A stretch of DNA of 64,000 bases, from positions 434,001 to 498,000 of the forward strand of contig CAWHZI010000008.1 in NCBI GenBank assembly GCA_963833835.1, read 5' to 3'. The position numbers and the translations under genes were made by a program. Under the pieces are notes generated by a model, which saw only the letters and a program-made list of their open reading frames with translations, ran no database searches and was not told the DNA's origin. The DNA is from Bog-532 sp963833835. Its GTDB lineage: Bacteria > Actinomycetota > Actinomycetes > Streptosporangiales > Streptosporangiaceae. Shown piece after piece: positions 16,949-25,692 of this stretch (position 1 is the first letter of the stretch; every line of letters starts with the position of its first letter).

Positions 16949-17333
16949 ATGACTGACCGACCATTGCTCATCCTGATCGCCGGGCCGTATCGCTCGGGCA
17001 CCGGCGACGATCCGGCCCAGATGGCCGCGAACCTGACCCGCCTCGAGGCGGCGGCCTGGCCGATCTTCGCCGCCGGGCATGTCCCGATGATCGGGGAATG
17101 GGTCGCGCTCCCGGTGCTGCGCTCGGCCGGCGCCACCGTCTTCGACCCGCTCGCCGGCCAGGTCATGTACCCGACCGCGCAGCGGCTGCTGGGACCACTG
17201 CGACGCCGTGCTGCGGCTCCCCGGCGAGTCGACCGGCGCAGATCAGGACGTCGCCATCGCCCGGCAGCGCGGGCTCCCGGTCTACTACCGGCTCGGGGAC
17301 GTCCCCGCCCGCGAAGCCGGGACCGCGGCTTAG
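16949..17333 (+). CDS. Nucleoside 2-deoxyribosyltransferase-like (DUF4406) protein, one frameshift
   Basis: Start ATG 16949. LLILIAGPYRSGTGDDPAQMAANLTRLEAAAWPIFAAGHVPMIGEW is the family N-terminus; the frame shifts near 17190, after YPTAQRLL, into DHCDAVLRLPGESTGADQDVAIARQRGLPVYYRLGDVP, which contains the conserved LPGxSxGADxD element. About 127 residues. Related proteins cleave or transfer N-glycosidic bonds of (deoxy)nucleosides; catalytic competence is not provable here. The stop overlaps the convergent phosphoesterase by 3 nt. The neighbouring DeoR regulator supports a nucleoside/sugar role. Confidence 0.78.
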
Positions 17334-18202
17334 GGCTCCTCGGCCACCGGCCGCCACGTGACCGGGTCCACCACGTAAACCTCCTCCCCCACACGCGGGT
17401 CCCGGGCCTGCAAGAGGTGGAACGACGGCGAGAACGGGCCCCCACTCCACCACCGTGGCGGCCGCGCCGTAGACCGCCCGGACGACGGCGGGCGGCGCGG
17501 TCAGGTCGATGCGGGTCACCACACCGGCGTGGCCCAGACCGGGCCGGCCCAGGCGCCCGGTCAGCTGGAGATGAAAGTGGCCGCACAGCACGGCACGACG
17601 TCGCTACCCGAGATTGCGGCGGCCAGCTCGTCGCGGTTGCGCAGGCGGCCTTTATCGTCCACGGCGAGCTCGCGGTGTAGACCGGCGGATGATGCAGCGC
17701 GAGGACCGTCCCCGCGGGCGCCGGGTCGTGCAGGATGCCCGCCAGCGCGCCGAGCTTGGCCCGGCTCACGACACCGTGACCCGAACCGGGGACCAGGCTG
17801 TCCAGCGTGATCACCCGCAGGCCGCTGACCATGCTGATCGCCGCGCGCTCGTCGTCCAGGCCGTCGAGGAGGACGCCGGCGTCGGCGTCCTGGGCGTCAC
17901 GGTGCCCGGTACCGAGCGCGGCGGTGAAGCCGGGCCGCCGGTCATGGTTCCCGGTGGTGTAGACGTGCGGGATCCCCGGCCGGCGGCGAACCGCGCGATC
18001 CGGTCCCGGACCAGGGCGCACCCCTGCGCTGAGCCGTCGTCGGCGATATCGCCGCTGACCACGACCAGGTCCAGGCCGGTGAGATGGCGGCAGTCGCGCA
18101 GGATCTGATCAAGGGAGGCGAGCGCGTCGACGCCGTCCCCGTCGATGCCGGTGGCGGTGGCGTGGGTGTCGGACAGGTGCAGGATCCGATCATGCTCACC
18201 AT
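17330..18202 (-). CDS. Metallophosphoesterase (CpdA-like), frameshifted
   Basis: The gene starts at ATG 18202; one missing base near 18190 separates MVSMI from RILHLSDTHATATG. Motifs in order are SDTH, VVVSGDIADDG, TTGNHDRRPGF, LALHHPPVYT and LCGHFHLQLTGRLG, the complete calcineurin-like metal site of cyclic nucleotide phosphodiesterase-like proteins. Further shifts occur near 17985, 17680 and 17440, and the protein ends VVDPVTWRPVAEEP with TAA at 17330-17332. Function is hydrolysis of a phosphodiester; the substrate, possibly cAMP, is inference. Divergent from the LLM oxidoreductase. Confidence 0.83.
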
Positions 18203-18216
18203 GCCATTGTGGTGAC

Positions 18217-19083
18217 ATGCGAATCGGGCTGCACGCGCTGGGCATCGGGACCGGTGCCCGGCCGGAGGTTATCCGGGCGGTGGCGACCGCCGCCGAGGCG
18301 GCCGGTTTCGCCACCCTGTGGTCCGGAGAGCACGTCGTGATGGTCGACGAGCCCGCTTCCCGGTACCCTATCCCCCGATGGCCAGATCGCGGTACCGGCC
18401 GCCGCCGACTGGCTGGATCCGCTCCTCGGCCTGAGTTACACCGCCGCGGTCACCAGCCGCATCGAGCTGGCTACCGGGGTGCTGCTGCTCCCAGAACACA
18501 ATCCCGTGCTGGCGGCCAAGCAGGCCGCGACGCTGGATGTGCTGTCCGGAGGCCGGCTGACGCTCGGTGTTGGCATTGGCTGGTCGGCCGAGGAGTTCGC
18601 GGCCCTGGGCATCGAGTTCAGCCGCCGCGGGCCGCGCACGGCCGAGTACGTCGCCGCGATGCGCGCGCTGTGGGCCGACGACGTGGCCTCATACAGCGGC
18701 GAGTTCGTGCGGTTCGACGCGGTCCGGGTCAACCCCAAACCGGTGCGGGCCAGGCGGATCCCGGTGGTGGTCGGCGGCAACAGCGACGCGGCGCTGAAGC
18801 GCGTGGCCGCGTTCGGAGACGGCTGGTACGGATTCAACCTGACCGTCGACGCGGCGCTAGAACGGGCCGCCGCACTGGCCGGGCACTGCCGTCAGCAAGG
18901 GCGCAGCCTGGACGAGCTGACGGTGGCCGTGGCGCTGACCGACGGCAGTCCCGCGGCGCTGCCCGAGCTGGCCCAAGCCGGGGTCACCGAAGTCGTAGTG
19001 GTTGATTCGCCGCCAGCGGCCCGGGCGACGCCGCGGCCTGGGTCACGAACCTGGCCGCCCGCTGGAGCGCAGGTTCCAGCTAG
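18217..19083 (+). CDS. LLM class F420-dependent oxidoreductase, two frameshifts
   Basis: ATG 18217 begins MRIGLHALGIGTGARPEVIRAVATAAEAAGFATLWSGEHVVM, the TIGR03619-like start of F420-dependent luciferase-fold enzymes. A shift near 18370 leads to AAVTSRIELATGVLLLPEHNPVLAAKQAATLDVLSGGRLTLGVGIGW (family signature), RRIPVVVGGNSDAALKRVAAFGDGWYG, and after a shift near 19010 the protein ends NLAARWSAGSS. The enzyme is a TIM barrel that uses reduced or oxidised coenzyme F420 on an unknown substrate. A second family member lies at 36601-37437. Confidence 0.87.
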
Positions 19084-19150
19084 GCCGAGCGGCCTGCCCG
19101 TTGCTGTGCTCTTGATGGTTTTGTTGTTGGCCTGGGGAGAGAGAATCCCG

Positions 19151-19168
19151 GCTTCTTGCTGTTATCAG
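19151..19168 (+). repeat. 17-18 bp dispersed repeat, copy 1
   Basis: GCTTCTTGCTGTTATCAG. On the minus strand it begins one base after the stop codon of the recombinase-like gene. AT-rich against the GC-rich background, with a small GCTG-TTAT-CAG(C) hairpin. Confidence 0.9.
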
Positions 19169-19169
19169 A

Positions 19170-20084
19170 CTAGTTAGAGGTCCCGGCCTCCTGCTCCCCC
19201 AGCTTCGGGCCGGCATCCGGTTCGGCACCGTAGTCACGGAGCGCGCCCGGACGCAGCGGCGCACCCAGCAGCTGGCTGACCAGGGTGCGGTGGGCGGCAT
19301 GCAGGGTGCGGACGGCGGCGGGGTTGAGGCCGGGCTTGACCGGCGGCTGGCCGCCCCGGGGCGGCCCGGCTTGGTCGGCACCCACAGATGCCCCGGGTCG
19401 CTGCCCTGCAGCTCGGCGACGATCTCGGCCCGGACGCTGAGCCACCGGCTGAGGATCTGCACGGTGGCCTCGCTCAGCGGGCATGATTCCTCGCCGAGGT
19501 CGACACTGGGCCCAGCATCGGCTCCACGCCGGCGTCGCCGTCCAGGTGCAGGGAGCTGACCATGAGGGGCGCCAGCTCGGGGACGCCCTGGCCCGTGTCG
19601 GCCACGAGCGCCGCTACGGCCGCGGTCCGCAGGGTGGTGGCCGCGTTGGCGGCGGAGGGCCTGCGCACGGTCAGGTCGTGCACGAGCTGCTCGGTATCGC
19701 CCGGGGTCAGGTGGAACCCGCGGGCCGGCGGCGGGCTCTGGCGGCGATCAGGCCGCCCCAGGAACTGCGCGAACGCGTTGTAGGAGTCGACGCGCACGCG
19801 CATGGAGTTGGGCTGGGCCGCGCTGCGGGGCCGTAGCGGGTGTTACGGGTCCGCAGCTTGCCCTCGGCCGCGGCGGTAAGCCAGGCCTCGGTGCGCTCGG
19901 GGTCCATCAGGTCGCCCACCGTGAGCTGGTTGTTGCCGGTGGCCACCTGGGCGTGCTCCAGGTACTCGTTGAGGTAACGGCGCCGGATCCGGCAGGTGGT
20001 GGCGCTGAAGCCGCGGCGGCCCAGATCGCGGGCGAACTCGAACACCGCTCCCCGAGCCGGTGAGTCAGCATCCAGGACAGCCAT
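19170..20084 (-). CDS. Degenerate tyrosine recombinase/integrase-like protein, frameshifted
   Basis: From ATG 20084 the N-terminal SAM-like DNA-binding domain reads FARDLGRRGFSATTCRIRRRYLNEYLEH...RTEAWLTAAAEGK, then (shift near 19815) MRVRVDSYNAFAQFLGRP. The catalytic half has LRTAAVAALVADTGQGVPELAPLMVSSLHLD, where a normal recombinase has TGxRxxEL; here the active-site arginine position is glycine. After shifts near 19490 and 19375 come LSEATVQILSRWLSVRAEIV and NPAAVRTLHAAHRTLVSQLLGAPL, a weak echo of the HxxR box; no clear catalytic tyrosine is seen. Likely inactive as recombinase, or divergent. Bracketed by copies 1 and 2 of the 17-bp repeat. Confidence 0.65.
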
Positions 20085-20147
20085 AGGCCCGGCTCCCTCG
20101 GTGAGGTTGTGCGGCTGAGTGCGGCGCAGCACCAGGTGGCTAGCCCC

Positions 20148-20165
20148 GCTTCTTGCTGTTATCAG
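20148..20165 (+). repeat. 17-18 bp dispersed repeat, copy 2
   Basis: GCTTCTTGCTGTTATCAG, identical to copy 1 and in the same orientation, 997 bp away. It lies just downstream of the FRG/NTPase operon and about 60 bp upstream of the recombinase-like start. Confidence 0.9.
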
Positions 20166-20206
20166 CCTAATCCGCGAGAACCGGCGGGAGCTGGAACGAC
20201 ACGCCG

Positions 20207-20968
20207 TCAGCCTTCGGGCGGGGTGGCGGCGGCCCAGATGCGCTCGAACTGGTCGCTCCAGTAGGAGTACCAGCGGTCGGACTGCTTGCGGGTGATCTCC
20301 AGGTGCATGCGCGAGGAGGTCGCCTCGTTGTGGAAGGCGTGGAATTCGACGATGAGACGGCCGCCGCGGCTGCTGGGGTCGATCGCCACCAGGCTGAAGC
20401 CGGGGTTGTAGGCCAGCAGCCGGTACTGGAAGCGGCCCGGGACCGGCCAGCTGGTGATGGCCTCCAGCTTGCCGATGGTGGCCTCGAGCGAGGCGCGGAA
20501 CTTCTGGGTCGGGAAGTCCAGGGCGTCATCCAGCTGGCGGGTGGCCAGATCGATCGCGGCGTCCCGGGACGGGTCGAGCACCACGACGCGGACGATCCCG
20601 CCTGACCGGCTCAGCGGGCCGCCCCGGAGCAGCTCACAGTTGTGCGCGGTGAGCAGGTTGACGCCGCTCGGGGCGAAGATCCAGACTTCCCTGGCGTCGC
20701 GGAGCCGGTCGGCCAGCGGGATCGCGTCGAAGGCGAACCGGTCCCGCAGCAGGTCGTCCAGGCTGGCATCGGGGGCCGTCTCCGGGACCGAGATGCGCAG
20801 CACCAGCAGGCCCAGCGCGGCCAGCACCACCGACCAGCGCAGCTGGCTCGACCCGTAGCCGATCAGCGACACCAGGGCCAGCACGAAGGCCACGATGGCC
20901 ACGCTGTAGACGTCGATGAACCGGCGGTCCCGCAGATCACGGCCTACCCGCCGCCACCCGGAGGCCAC
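20207..20968 (-). CDS. Two-helix membrane protein, third gene of FRG operon
   Basis: A 253-residue protein starting at GTG 20968, four bases after the FRG gene stop. Two transmembrane segments occupy about residues 19-40 and 43-61, leaving a large cytosolic domain. That domain has VWIFAPSGVNLLTAHNCELLR, IVRVVVLDPSRDAAIDLATRQLDD, YRLLAYNPGFSLVAIDPSSRGGRLIVEFHAF and DQFERIW, an alpha/beta layout reminiscent of phospholipase D-like folds but lacking an HxKxxxxD motif. I do not recognise a named family. A one-base shift at the end would extend it to a stop at 20167-20169, next to repeat copy 2. It looks like a membrane effector. Confidence 0.75.
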   Translation of the reverse strand: MASGWRRVGRDLRDRRFIDVYSVAIVAFVLALVSLIGYGSSQLRWSVVLAALGLLVLRISVPETAPDASLDDLLRDRFAFDAIPLADRLRDAREVWIFAPSGVNLLTAHNCELLRGGPLSRSGGIVRVVVLDPSRDAAIDLATRQLDDALDFPTQKFRASLEATIGKLEAITSWPVPGRFQYRLLAYNPGFSLVAIDPSSRGGRLIVEFHAFHNEATSSRMHLEITRKQSDRWYSYWSDQFERIWAAATPPEG

Positions 20969-20972
20969 GATC

Positions 20973-21733
20973 TCACCGGCCCTGCGCGGTCAGCTCGGAC
21001 AGCAGCAGCCGCATGGTCGCCATCTCGGCCAGGCCGCCGAGGTCGGGGTACACGTGGTAGCTGTTGATGCCCATCGAGTCGAGATCGGGCAGGGCCGGCA
21101 CCGCCTCGCCGGCGGGCAGCACCACCTTGGTCAGGGCCACACCGGAACCGGTGTCGGTCACGTACTCCTCCAGGCTGGCGAACCGGGTGTGGGACAGGGT
21201 GAACTTCCCGCTCTGGTTCCTCAGCCGGACGTTCTCCAGGGCGGGCGCGGAGACGATCTCGACGCCCTGGTCCTGGACCAGACCGGGTTATCCAGGTGCA
21301 GGACCCAGAGCGCGACGTGACTGAACCGGTGGGGCAGCTGCTCCACGCACTTGCTGAACGCGAAGAACGCCGCGATGTACGGGCTGGTGCTCCAGTCCAG
21401 CAGCCGGGTGGGCAGGCCGTGGTGCTGGCCCAGCGCCCACAGCGCCACCGGGCGGCCGGCCAGTTCGTGCCCGGCCGCGTCCCGGGCGTGCCCGTGTTCG
21501 GCACAGCCGCGGCGCCACTGCTCGATCAGCTCATCCCAGACCCGCAGCCGCTGATCGGGGCCGAGGTAGCTGAACCGGCGGTCGAAGGTCGGTTCCAGTT
21601 TCCAGTCGGCGTTGCCCATGCCGCGGAACAGGTACCGGTCCGGGCGGAACACGCCATCCTCGAACAGCTCGCTGAACAGGTCACGCTTGAGTTCACGCCA
21701 GCTGCTGTAGGACAGATAGCGGATGACGGTCAT
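20973..21733 (-). CDS. FRG domain-containing protein, one frameshift
   Basis: A protein of about 253 residues; ATG 21733 overlaps the NTPase stop (ATGA). The FRG domain is unmistakable: RYLFRGMGNADWKLEPTFDR with FRG at residues 36-38, then QHHGLPTRLLDWSTSPYIAAFFAF (about 103-126). A one-base shift near 21287, after VLHLDNP, leads to VRLRNQSGKFTLSHTRF, the RxxxQxGxF element of the domain, and the end LLLSELTAQGR. FRG domains occur in phage-defence and toxin contexts; their chemistry is not established to my knowledge. The middle position in a three-gene overlapping operon implies a joint function with the NTPase and membrane protein. Confidence 0.85.
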
Positions 21734-23319
21734 GTCCAGCCGCCCGGACCCCGGTCCAGCTCTATCTGCTGAATGCCGCCGACCGCGTAGACCAGGCACG
21801 GGTGCAGCACGTAGGTCTTCACGTCCGGGGGCAGATGGAACTCATCGACGTCGCCGAGGGAGTAAAACCGCCGCCGGCCGAGGTAGTCCACGTACCCGAG
21901 CAGGCCGTTCTGCCAGAGCACCGAGGCCAGGTCGGTGGCGATGCCGTATTCCTGGCTGGCCAGATCCTGCAGGACGCCGAGCTCGGTCTGGGTGAACCGG
22001 TCGAACCGGACCGTCCCGACCAGGTCCCGGAGCTGTTCCCGCACGTCCTGGACGTACTCCCGGGAGCTGGTGAAGGTCTCGGAGAAGTCGAACTGGCCCG
22101 CGTTGCCCGGCATCTGGTCCGAGGAGACCTGGTTGGCGCACTGGGCGAGCTGGGAGTCGCCGAAGCGCTTGGCGCACCGCGCCACCGCGGCCCGGATCGC
22201 CTCCGCGGACACCGCGTCCAGCCCGTCCTGTTTGCGCCGCAGCACCTCCTCGGACAACTCGTTGCCGAGCGAGATGATGTCGCGGGGGATCATGCGGGTG
22301 TGGCTGAGCAGATAGTCCTCGATCGTCTCGATGCCGTCGACACTCGGCCAGTCGCCGTTGACCCCGAGCCAGTCGCGGATCGACGGCGGCCCGTCGGCCG
22401 GGCGGCGCATCAGCAGCGCGGGTGGCAGCCGTTCCAGCTTGTGCCGCAGCAGGTAGAGCAGGGATTCCCGATCCCAGTTCAGCACCCGGATATGAGGCTC
22501 GTTGTAATAGCGCGGCGCGTGCTCGGTGCGGAATACCGACGACATGACAATGTCGCGGACGCAGACGACGACGTGCAGCCGGCCGCCGATCTTCGGATTC
22601 CGGAGCATGCGCATGACCTGGTAAAACAATCCCTCCTGGCATTTGAGCCAGTACATCGGGGCGTGGCCGAATTCCTCATCCACCGCGTCCAGGTACAGGT
22701 AGACCGGCTTGCACTGGGCCAGAATCTCCCCTAGCAGATCCTCCAGATCGTCCCAGAGCGGATCGTCGAGGAAGGCGGACAGCTGATGGGCGGTCTGCCG
22801 CTCATTGATGATGTCCCGGACCTGGCTGTAAATGGACCGGGGCCGCAATGAGCTGCCGAGCAGCCGCCCGTAGGTCGTTTCGAGCTCTACGGCGTGCGCG
22901 TCGTCGAGCTGGTGCCGCAGCGCGGGGCGGCGCAGCAGGTGCGAGGTGAGCGAGCGCACGATAGCCCGCTCCCAGATCTGCATCCACTTCTCCACCAGTA
23001 CCTGGCCCGAGTACCACTGGCAGGCCTTGATCACGACCTCGGTTTTGGGCAGGTCCTGCTGCGGCGGGTCGCTGTAGACCGAATCCTCGTGGGCCTGGAA
23101 GTCCTGCAGCCGCCGCAGATATACGGTCTTGCCCGCGCCGAGTTTCCCTACGATGACACGGACGGTTGAATCGCCGGCCTGGGTGGCCAGATGCCCATAG
23201 GCGGGATTACCGCCGAAGTCCACGAATTCGCGGATCACGTCGTCCAGATCGGCCCGGGAGCCATCGGGGTTGCCGAACGGGAACGGCCCGACCGTTACCG
23301 CCTTCCGTTTGCCGCTCAT
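21730..23319 (-). CDS. P-loop NTPase (Sll1717/KAP-like), first gene of FRG operon
   Basis: A 529-residue NTPase. ATG 23319 is chosen for GAGGGGGAGT directly upstream; the frame extends 29 codons further without support. Walker A GKLGAGKT is at 58-65 and Walker B YLYLDAVDEE at 207-216, with a sensor-like VVVCVRD at about 251-257. Residues 260-400 are helical with many acidic/aromatic residues, and the C-terminal third (TQTELGVLQDLASQEYGIATDLASVLWQNGLL) looks like a winged helix. The pattern is that of STAND/KAP-type ATPases used as sensors or switches. No transmembrane helix. Its stop overlaps the FRG start, and an AT-rich promoter lies upstream. Confidence 0.8.
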   Translation of the reverse strand: MSGKRKAVTVGPFPFGNPDGSRADLDDVIREFVDFGGNPAYGHLATQAGDSTVRVIVGKLGAGKTVYLRRLQDFQAHEDSVYSDPPQQDLPKTEVVIKACQWYSGQVLVEKWMQIWERAIVRSLTSHLLRRPALRHQLDDAHAVELETTYGRLLGSSLRPRSIYSQVRDIINERQTAHQLSAFLDDPLWDDLEDLLGEILAQCKPVYLYLDAVDEEFGHAPMYWLKCQEGLFYQVMRMLRNPKIGGRLHVVVCVRDIVMSSVFRTEHAPRYYNEPHIRVLNWDRESLLYLLRHKLERLPPALLMRRPADGPPSIRDWLGVNGDWPSVDGIETIEDYLLSHTRMIPRDIISLGNELSEEVLRRKQDGLDAVSAEAIRAAVARCAKRFGDSQLAQCANQVSSDQMPGNAGQFDFSETFTSSREYVQDVREQLRDLVGTVRFDRFTQTELGVLQDLASQEYGIATDLASVLWQNGLLGYVDYLGRRRFYSLGDVDEFHLPPDVKTYVLHPCLVYAVGGIQQIELDRGPGGWT

Positions 23320-23384
23320 ACTCCCCCTCGCCGCGGTCCAATCGGGCCCGTTAGGTTGCAGCTTTTCATAGGAGAAAGAGGGAG

Positions 23385-23424
23385 CCCAGCGGTAGTTAAT
23401 ACACATTTATAACAAGGGCCCTTG
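23385..23424. promoter_or_regulatory. AT-rich promoter/operator of the FRG operon
   Basis: The 150-bp divergent gap before the NTPase holds an AT-rich stretch (23393-23412) next to the perfect palindrome CAAGGGCCCTTG (23413-23424). Read leftward, TTGTTATAAATGTG and TATTAA resemble promoter boxes but the spacing is not canonical. Confidence 0.5.
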
Positions 23425-23469
23425 CCCCCTGGGGACCGGGAATGCCAGGCGGACCGGCAGACTGGGAGC

Positions 23470-24228
23470 ATGCCTGATCTACCTGTGCAGTACTACGCGG
23501 GCCACGACGGCACCAAGCTCGCCTACCGGGAGCTGGGCCAGGGACGGCCGGTGGTGCTGATCCACGGCTACTTCTCCAACGCCATGACCAACTGGATCCG
23601 GTACGGCCACGCCGCCGCCGTGGCCGAGCGCGGGTTCCGCGTGATCATGCCGGACCTGCGCGGGCACGGGGACAGCGCCAAACCCCAGGATAGGGCGGCC
23701 TACCCGCCGGACATCCTGGCCGATGACGGGTTCGCGCTGATCGAGACGCTCGGGCTGACCGACTACGCGCTGGGAGGCTATTCGCTCGGCGGCCGGACCA
23801 CGGTGCGGATGCTGGCCCGCGGCGCGGCACCGGCCCGGGCGGTGATCGCGGGTATGGGCCTGGACGGCATCGTGCACGCCACGGCCCGCAACGGGCACTT
23901 CCGCCGCATCCTGGAGAACCGGGGCAGCTGGGATCGCCGGTCCGCGGAGGGCAAGGCCGAGGCGTTCATGAAGAGCACCGGCGCCGACCCGGTGGCCGGG
24001 CTGTACCTGCTCGATTCGAACGTGGACACCCCGCCGGAGGTGCTGGCCGGGATCGGCCTGCCGGTGCTGGTGCTGGCGGGCGATGAGGACGACGATAACG
24101 GCACCGCCGAGGACCTGGCGGCCGCGTTCCCGCGCGGCCAGGCGGGCCGGGTGCCCGGCAACCACATGAGCGCCGTGGCCCAGCCCGACCTGGGCCGGGC
24201 CATCGCCGCCTACCTGGCTGCCGCCTGA
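23470..24228 (+). CDS. Alpha/beta hydrolase
   Basis: A 252-residue alpha/beta-fold hydrolase from ATG 23470 behind TGGGAGC. The oxyanion region is PVVLIHGYFSNAMTNW; MPDLRGHGDSAKPQ follows; the nucleophile elbow is GYSLGG (serine near residue 106); the acid lies in VLAGDEDDDNG; the histidine is in GNHMSAV near residue 236. Such enzymes hydrolyse esters, lactones or haloalkanes; the specific substrate is not visible. It is divergent from the FRG operon with 150 bp between starts. Confidence 0.9.
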   Translation: MPDLPVQYYAGHDGTKLAYRELGQGRPVVLIHGYFSNAMTNWIRYGHAAAVAERGFRVIMPDLRGHGDSAKPQDRAAYPPDILADDGFALIETLGLTDYALGGYSLGGRTTVRMLARGAAPARAVIAGMGLDGIVHATARNGHFRRILENRGSWDRRSAEGKAEAFMKSTGADPVAGLYLLDSNVDTPPEVLAGIGLPVLVLAGDEDDDNGTAEDLAAAFPRGQAGRVPGNHMSAVAQPDLGRAIAAYLAAA

Positions 24229-24289
24229 CGGGCCTCGGCTGGTAGGCCACTGGAGCGAGCCGTCAGCGCCGCGGCACTAGGCTGGCGGC

Positions 24290-24949
24290 ATGCGAGTAGT
24301 GATCGCGGGCGGGCACGGGAAGATCGCGCTGCTGCTGGAGCAACTGCTCACGCAGCGGGGCGACCAGGCCGTGGCCCTGATCCGGAACCCAGCGCACGTG
24401 GCCGATGTGGAGAAGACCGGGGCCGAAGCCGCCGTCGTGGACCTGGAGACCGCGTCGGCAGGCGACGTGGCCGCCCTGCTGGCCGGCGCGGACGCCGTCG
24501 TGTTCGCCGCGGGCGCCGGGCCGGACAGCGGTGCGGCCCGTAAGGACACCGTCGACCGGGGCGCCTCGGTGCTGCTGGCCGAGGCGGCCGGGCAGGCCGG
24601 GGTGCGCCGGTTCGTGCAGATCTCCGCGATGGGGGTGGACCAGCCCCCGGCCGCGGGGACCGATGAGGTGTGGTCCGCCTACATCAAGGCCAAGTTCGCG
24701 GCCGAGGAAGACCTGCGGGCCCGGGACCTGGACTGGACCGTCCTGCGCCCGGGCGGGCTGACCGATGACCCGGGCACGGGCCAGGTCGCGCTGGCCACTC
24801 CCCCGCTCCCGCGCGGCAGCGTCCCCCGGGCCGATGTCGCCGCGGTGATCATCGCGCTGCTGGACGAGCCGCGCACCAGCGGCCAGACGCTGGATCTGAT
24901 CAGCGGGGACACCCCGGTCGCCCAGGCCGTCGCGCACCTGGCCGGCTAG
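24290..24949 (+). CDS. NAD(P)H-binding NmrA-like protein (atypical SDR)
   Basis: A 219-residue Rossmann protein. MRVVIAGGHGKIALLLEQLLTQRGDQAVALIRNP has the GGxGxxA-type dinucleotide site of atypical SDRs (SDR_a5/YwnB-like), then ADAVVFAAGAGPDSG, RFVQISAMGVDQP, YIKAKFAAEEDLRARDLDWTVLRPGGL and ISGDTPVAQAVAHLAG. The YIKAK motif gives Y-x-x-x-K. These proteins bind NADP(H) and act as epimerase-like or sensor proteins. ATG 24290 has no strong ribosome-binding site. Two broken relatives occur at 58616-60138. Confidence 0.88.
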   Translation: MRVVIAGGHGKIALLLEQLLTQRGDQAVALIRNPAHVADVEKTGAEAAVVDLETASAGDVAALLAGADAVVFAAGAGPDSGAARKDTVDRGASVLLAEAAGQAGVRRFVQISAMGVDQPPAAGTDEVWSAYIKAKFAAEEDLRARDLDWTVLRPGGLTDDPGTGQVALATPPLPRGSVPRADVAAVIIALLDEPRTSGQTLDLISGDTPVAQAVAHLAG

Positions 24950-24950
24950 C

Positions 24951-25619
24951 TCAGGGCCAGAGCAGCCGTTTGGTCCAGGAGTCGTCGGTCCGCAGGTACT
25001 GCAGCCGCAGGTGCCGGCGCTGGTGATCGGCCTGCCAGAACTCGACCGTCTCGGCCGCCAGCGCGTACAGCGTCCAGTCGGGCGCCAGGATGTCAGGGTC
25101 GGCCTCGATCTTGGCCTCGCAGGCGCGGAACGCGTCGTCGAGGTCGGCCAGCTCGCCCATCGGCTTGGACTGCTGGCCGATCAGCGCCGCGGCCCGTGAG
25201 GCGGGCGGCCGGGCCAGGAAGTCTTCGGCGCTGGCGCGGCGGCCCGCCGATCCGGCCCGGCCGCGGATCCGGATCTGGCGGCCCTGCTGCGGCCAGTAGA
25301 ACGAGGCGGCGGCGTGCGGGTTGGCCGCCAGGTCCCGGCCCTTTTCGCTGTCCGAACTCGAGGCGAAGTACCAGCGGCCGGTGTCGTCCACGTCCTTGCA
25401 GATCAGCACCCGGGACGAGACCCGGCCGGCGCCGTCGGCGGTGGCCAGCGTCATGATGTGGGGGCCGAGCATCTTGTCCTGGACGGCCGCGTTGAGCCAG
25501 GTCAGGAACAACGTGACCGGGTCTTCCGGCGCCGCTTGGACGTCGAATTCCGGCAGTTCTTCCGGGAACAGCGCCATGCCGCGCAGTACCTCTCGCATGT
25601 TCCCGGTGGCACCGGCCAC
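24951..25619 (-). CDS. pdxH: Pyridoxamine 5'-phosphate oxidase
   Basis: A 222-residue PdxH. GTG 25619 is preferred because GGAGGGCGG lies 5-8 bp upstream; ATG 25598 is an alternative. FMN-binding PxxRxVLIK is represented by GRVSSRVLICKDVDDTGRWYFAS; AASFYWPQQGRQIRIRGRAG, SRAAALIGQQSKP and the C-terminal PDWTLYALAAETVEFWQADHQRRHLRLQYLR with final LLWP match the PNPOx dimerisation region. It makes pyridoxal 5'-phosphate from PNP/PMP in the cytosol. Convergent with the NmrA-like gene, one base apart. Confidence 0.9.
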   Translation of the reverse strand: MAGATGNMREVLRGMALFPEELPEFDVQAAPEDPVTLFLTWLNAAVQDKMLGPHIMTLATADGAGRVSSRVLICKDVDDTGRWYFASSSDSEKGRDLAANPHAAASFYWPQQGRQIRIRGRAGSAGRRASAEDFLARPPASRAAALIGQQSKPMGELADLDDAFRACEAKIEADPDILAPDWTLYALAAETVEFWQADHQRRHLRLQYLRTDDSWTKRLLWP

Positions 25620-25692
25620 GTGACCGCCCTCCTCAGTAAGTCAGGCGTCATTATCTGCCGTCCTTCCGGCCGGGGCCAAACCGAATACGGGG

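Noticed and set aside
19151..20165. A classical transposon with terminal inverted repeats
   Set aside because: The flanking repeats are direct, not inverted, and no target-site duplication or transposase motif is seen.
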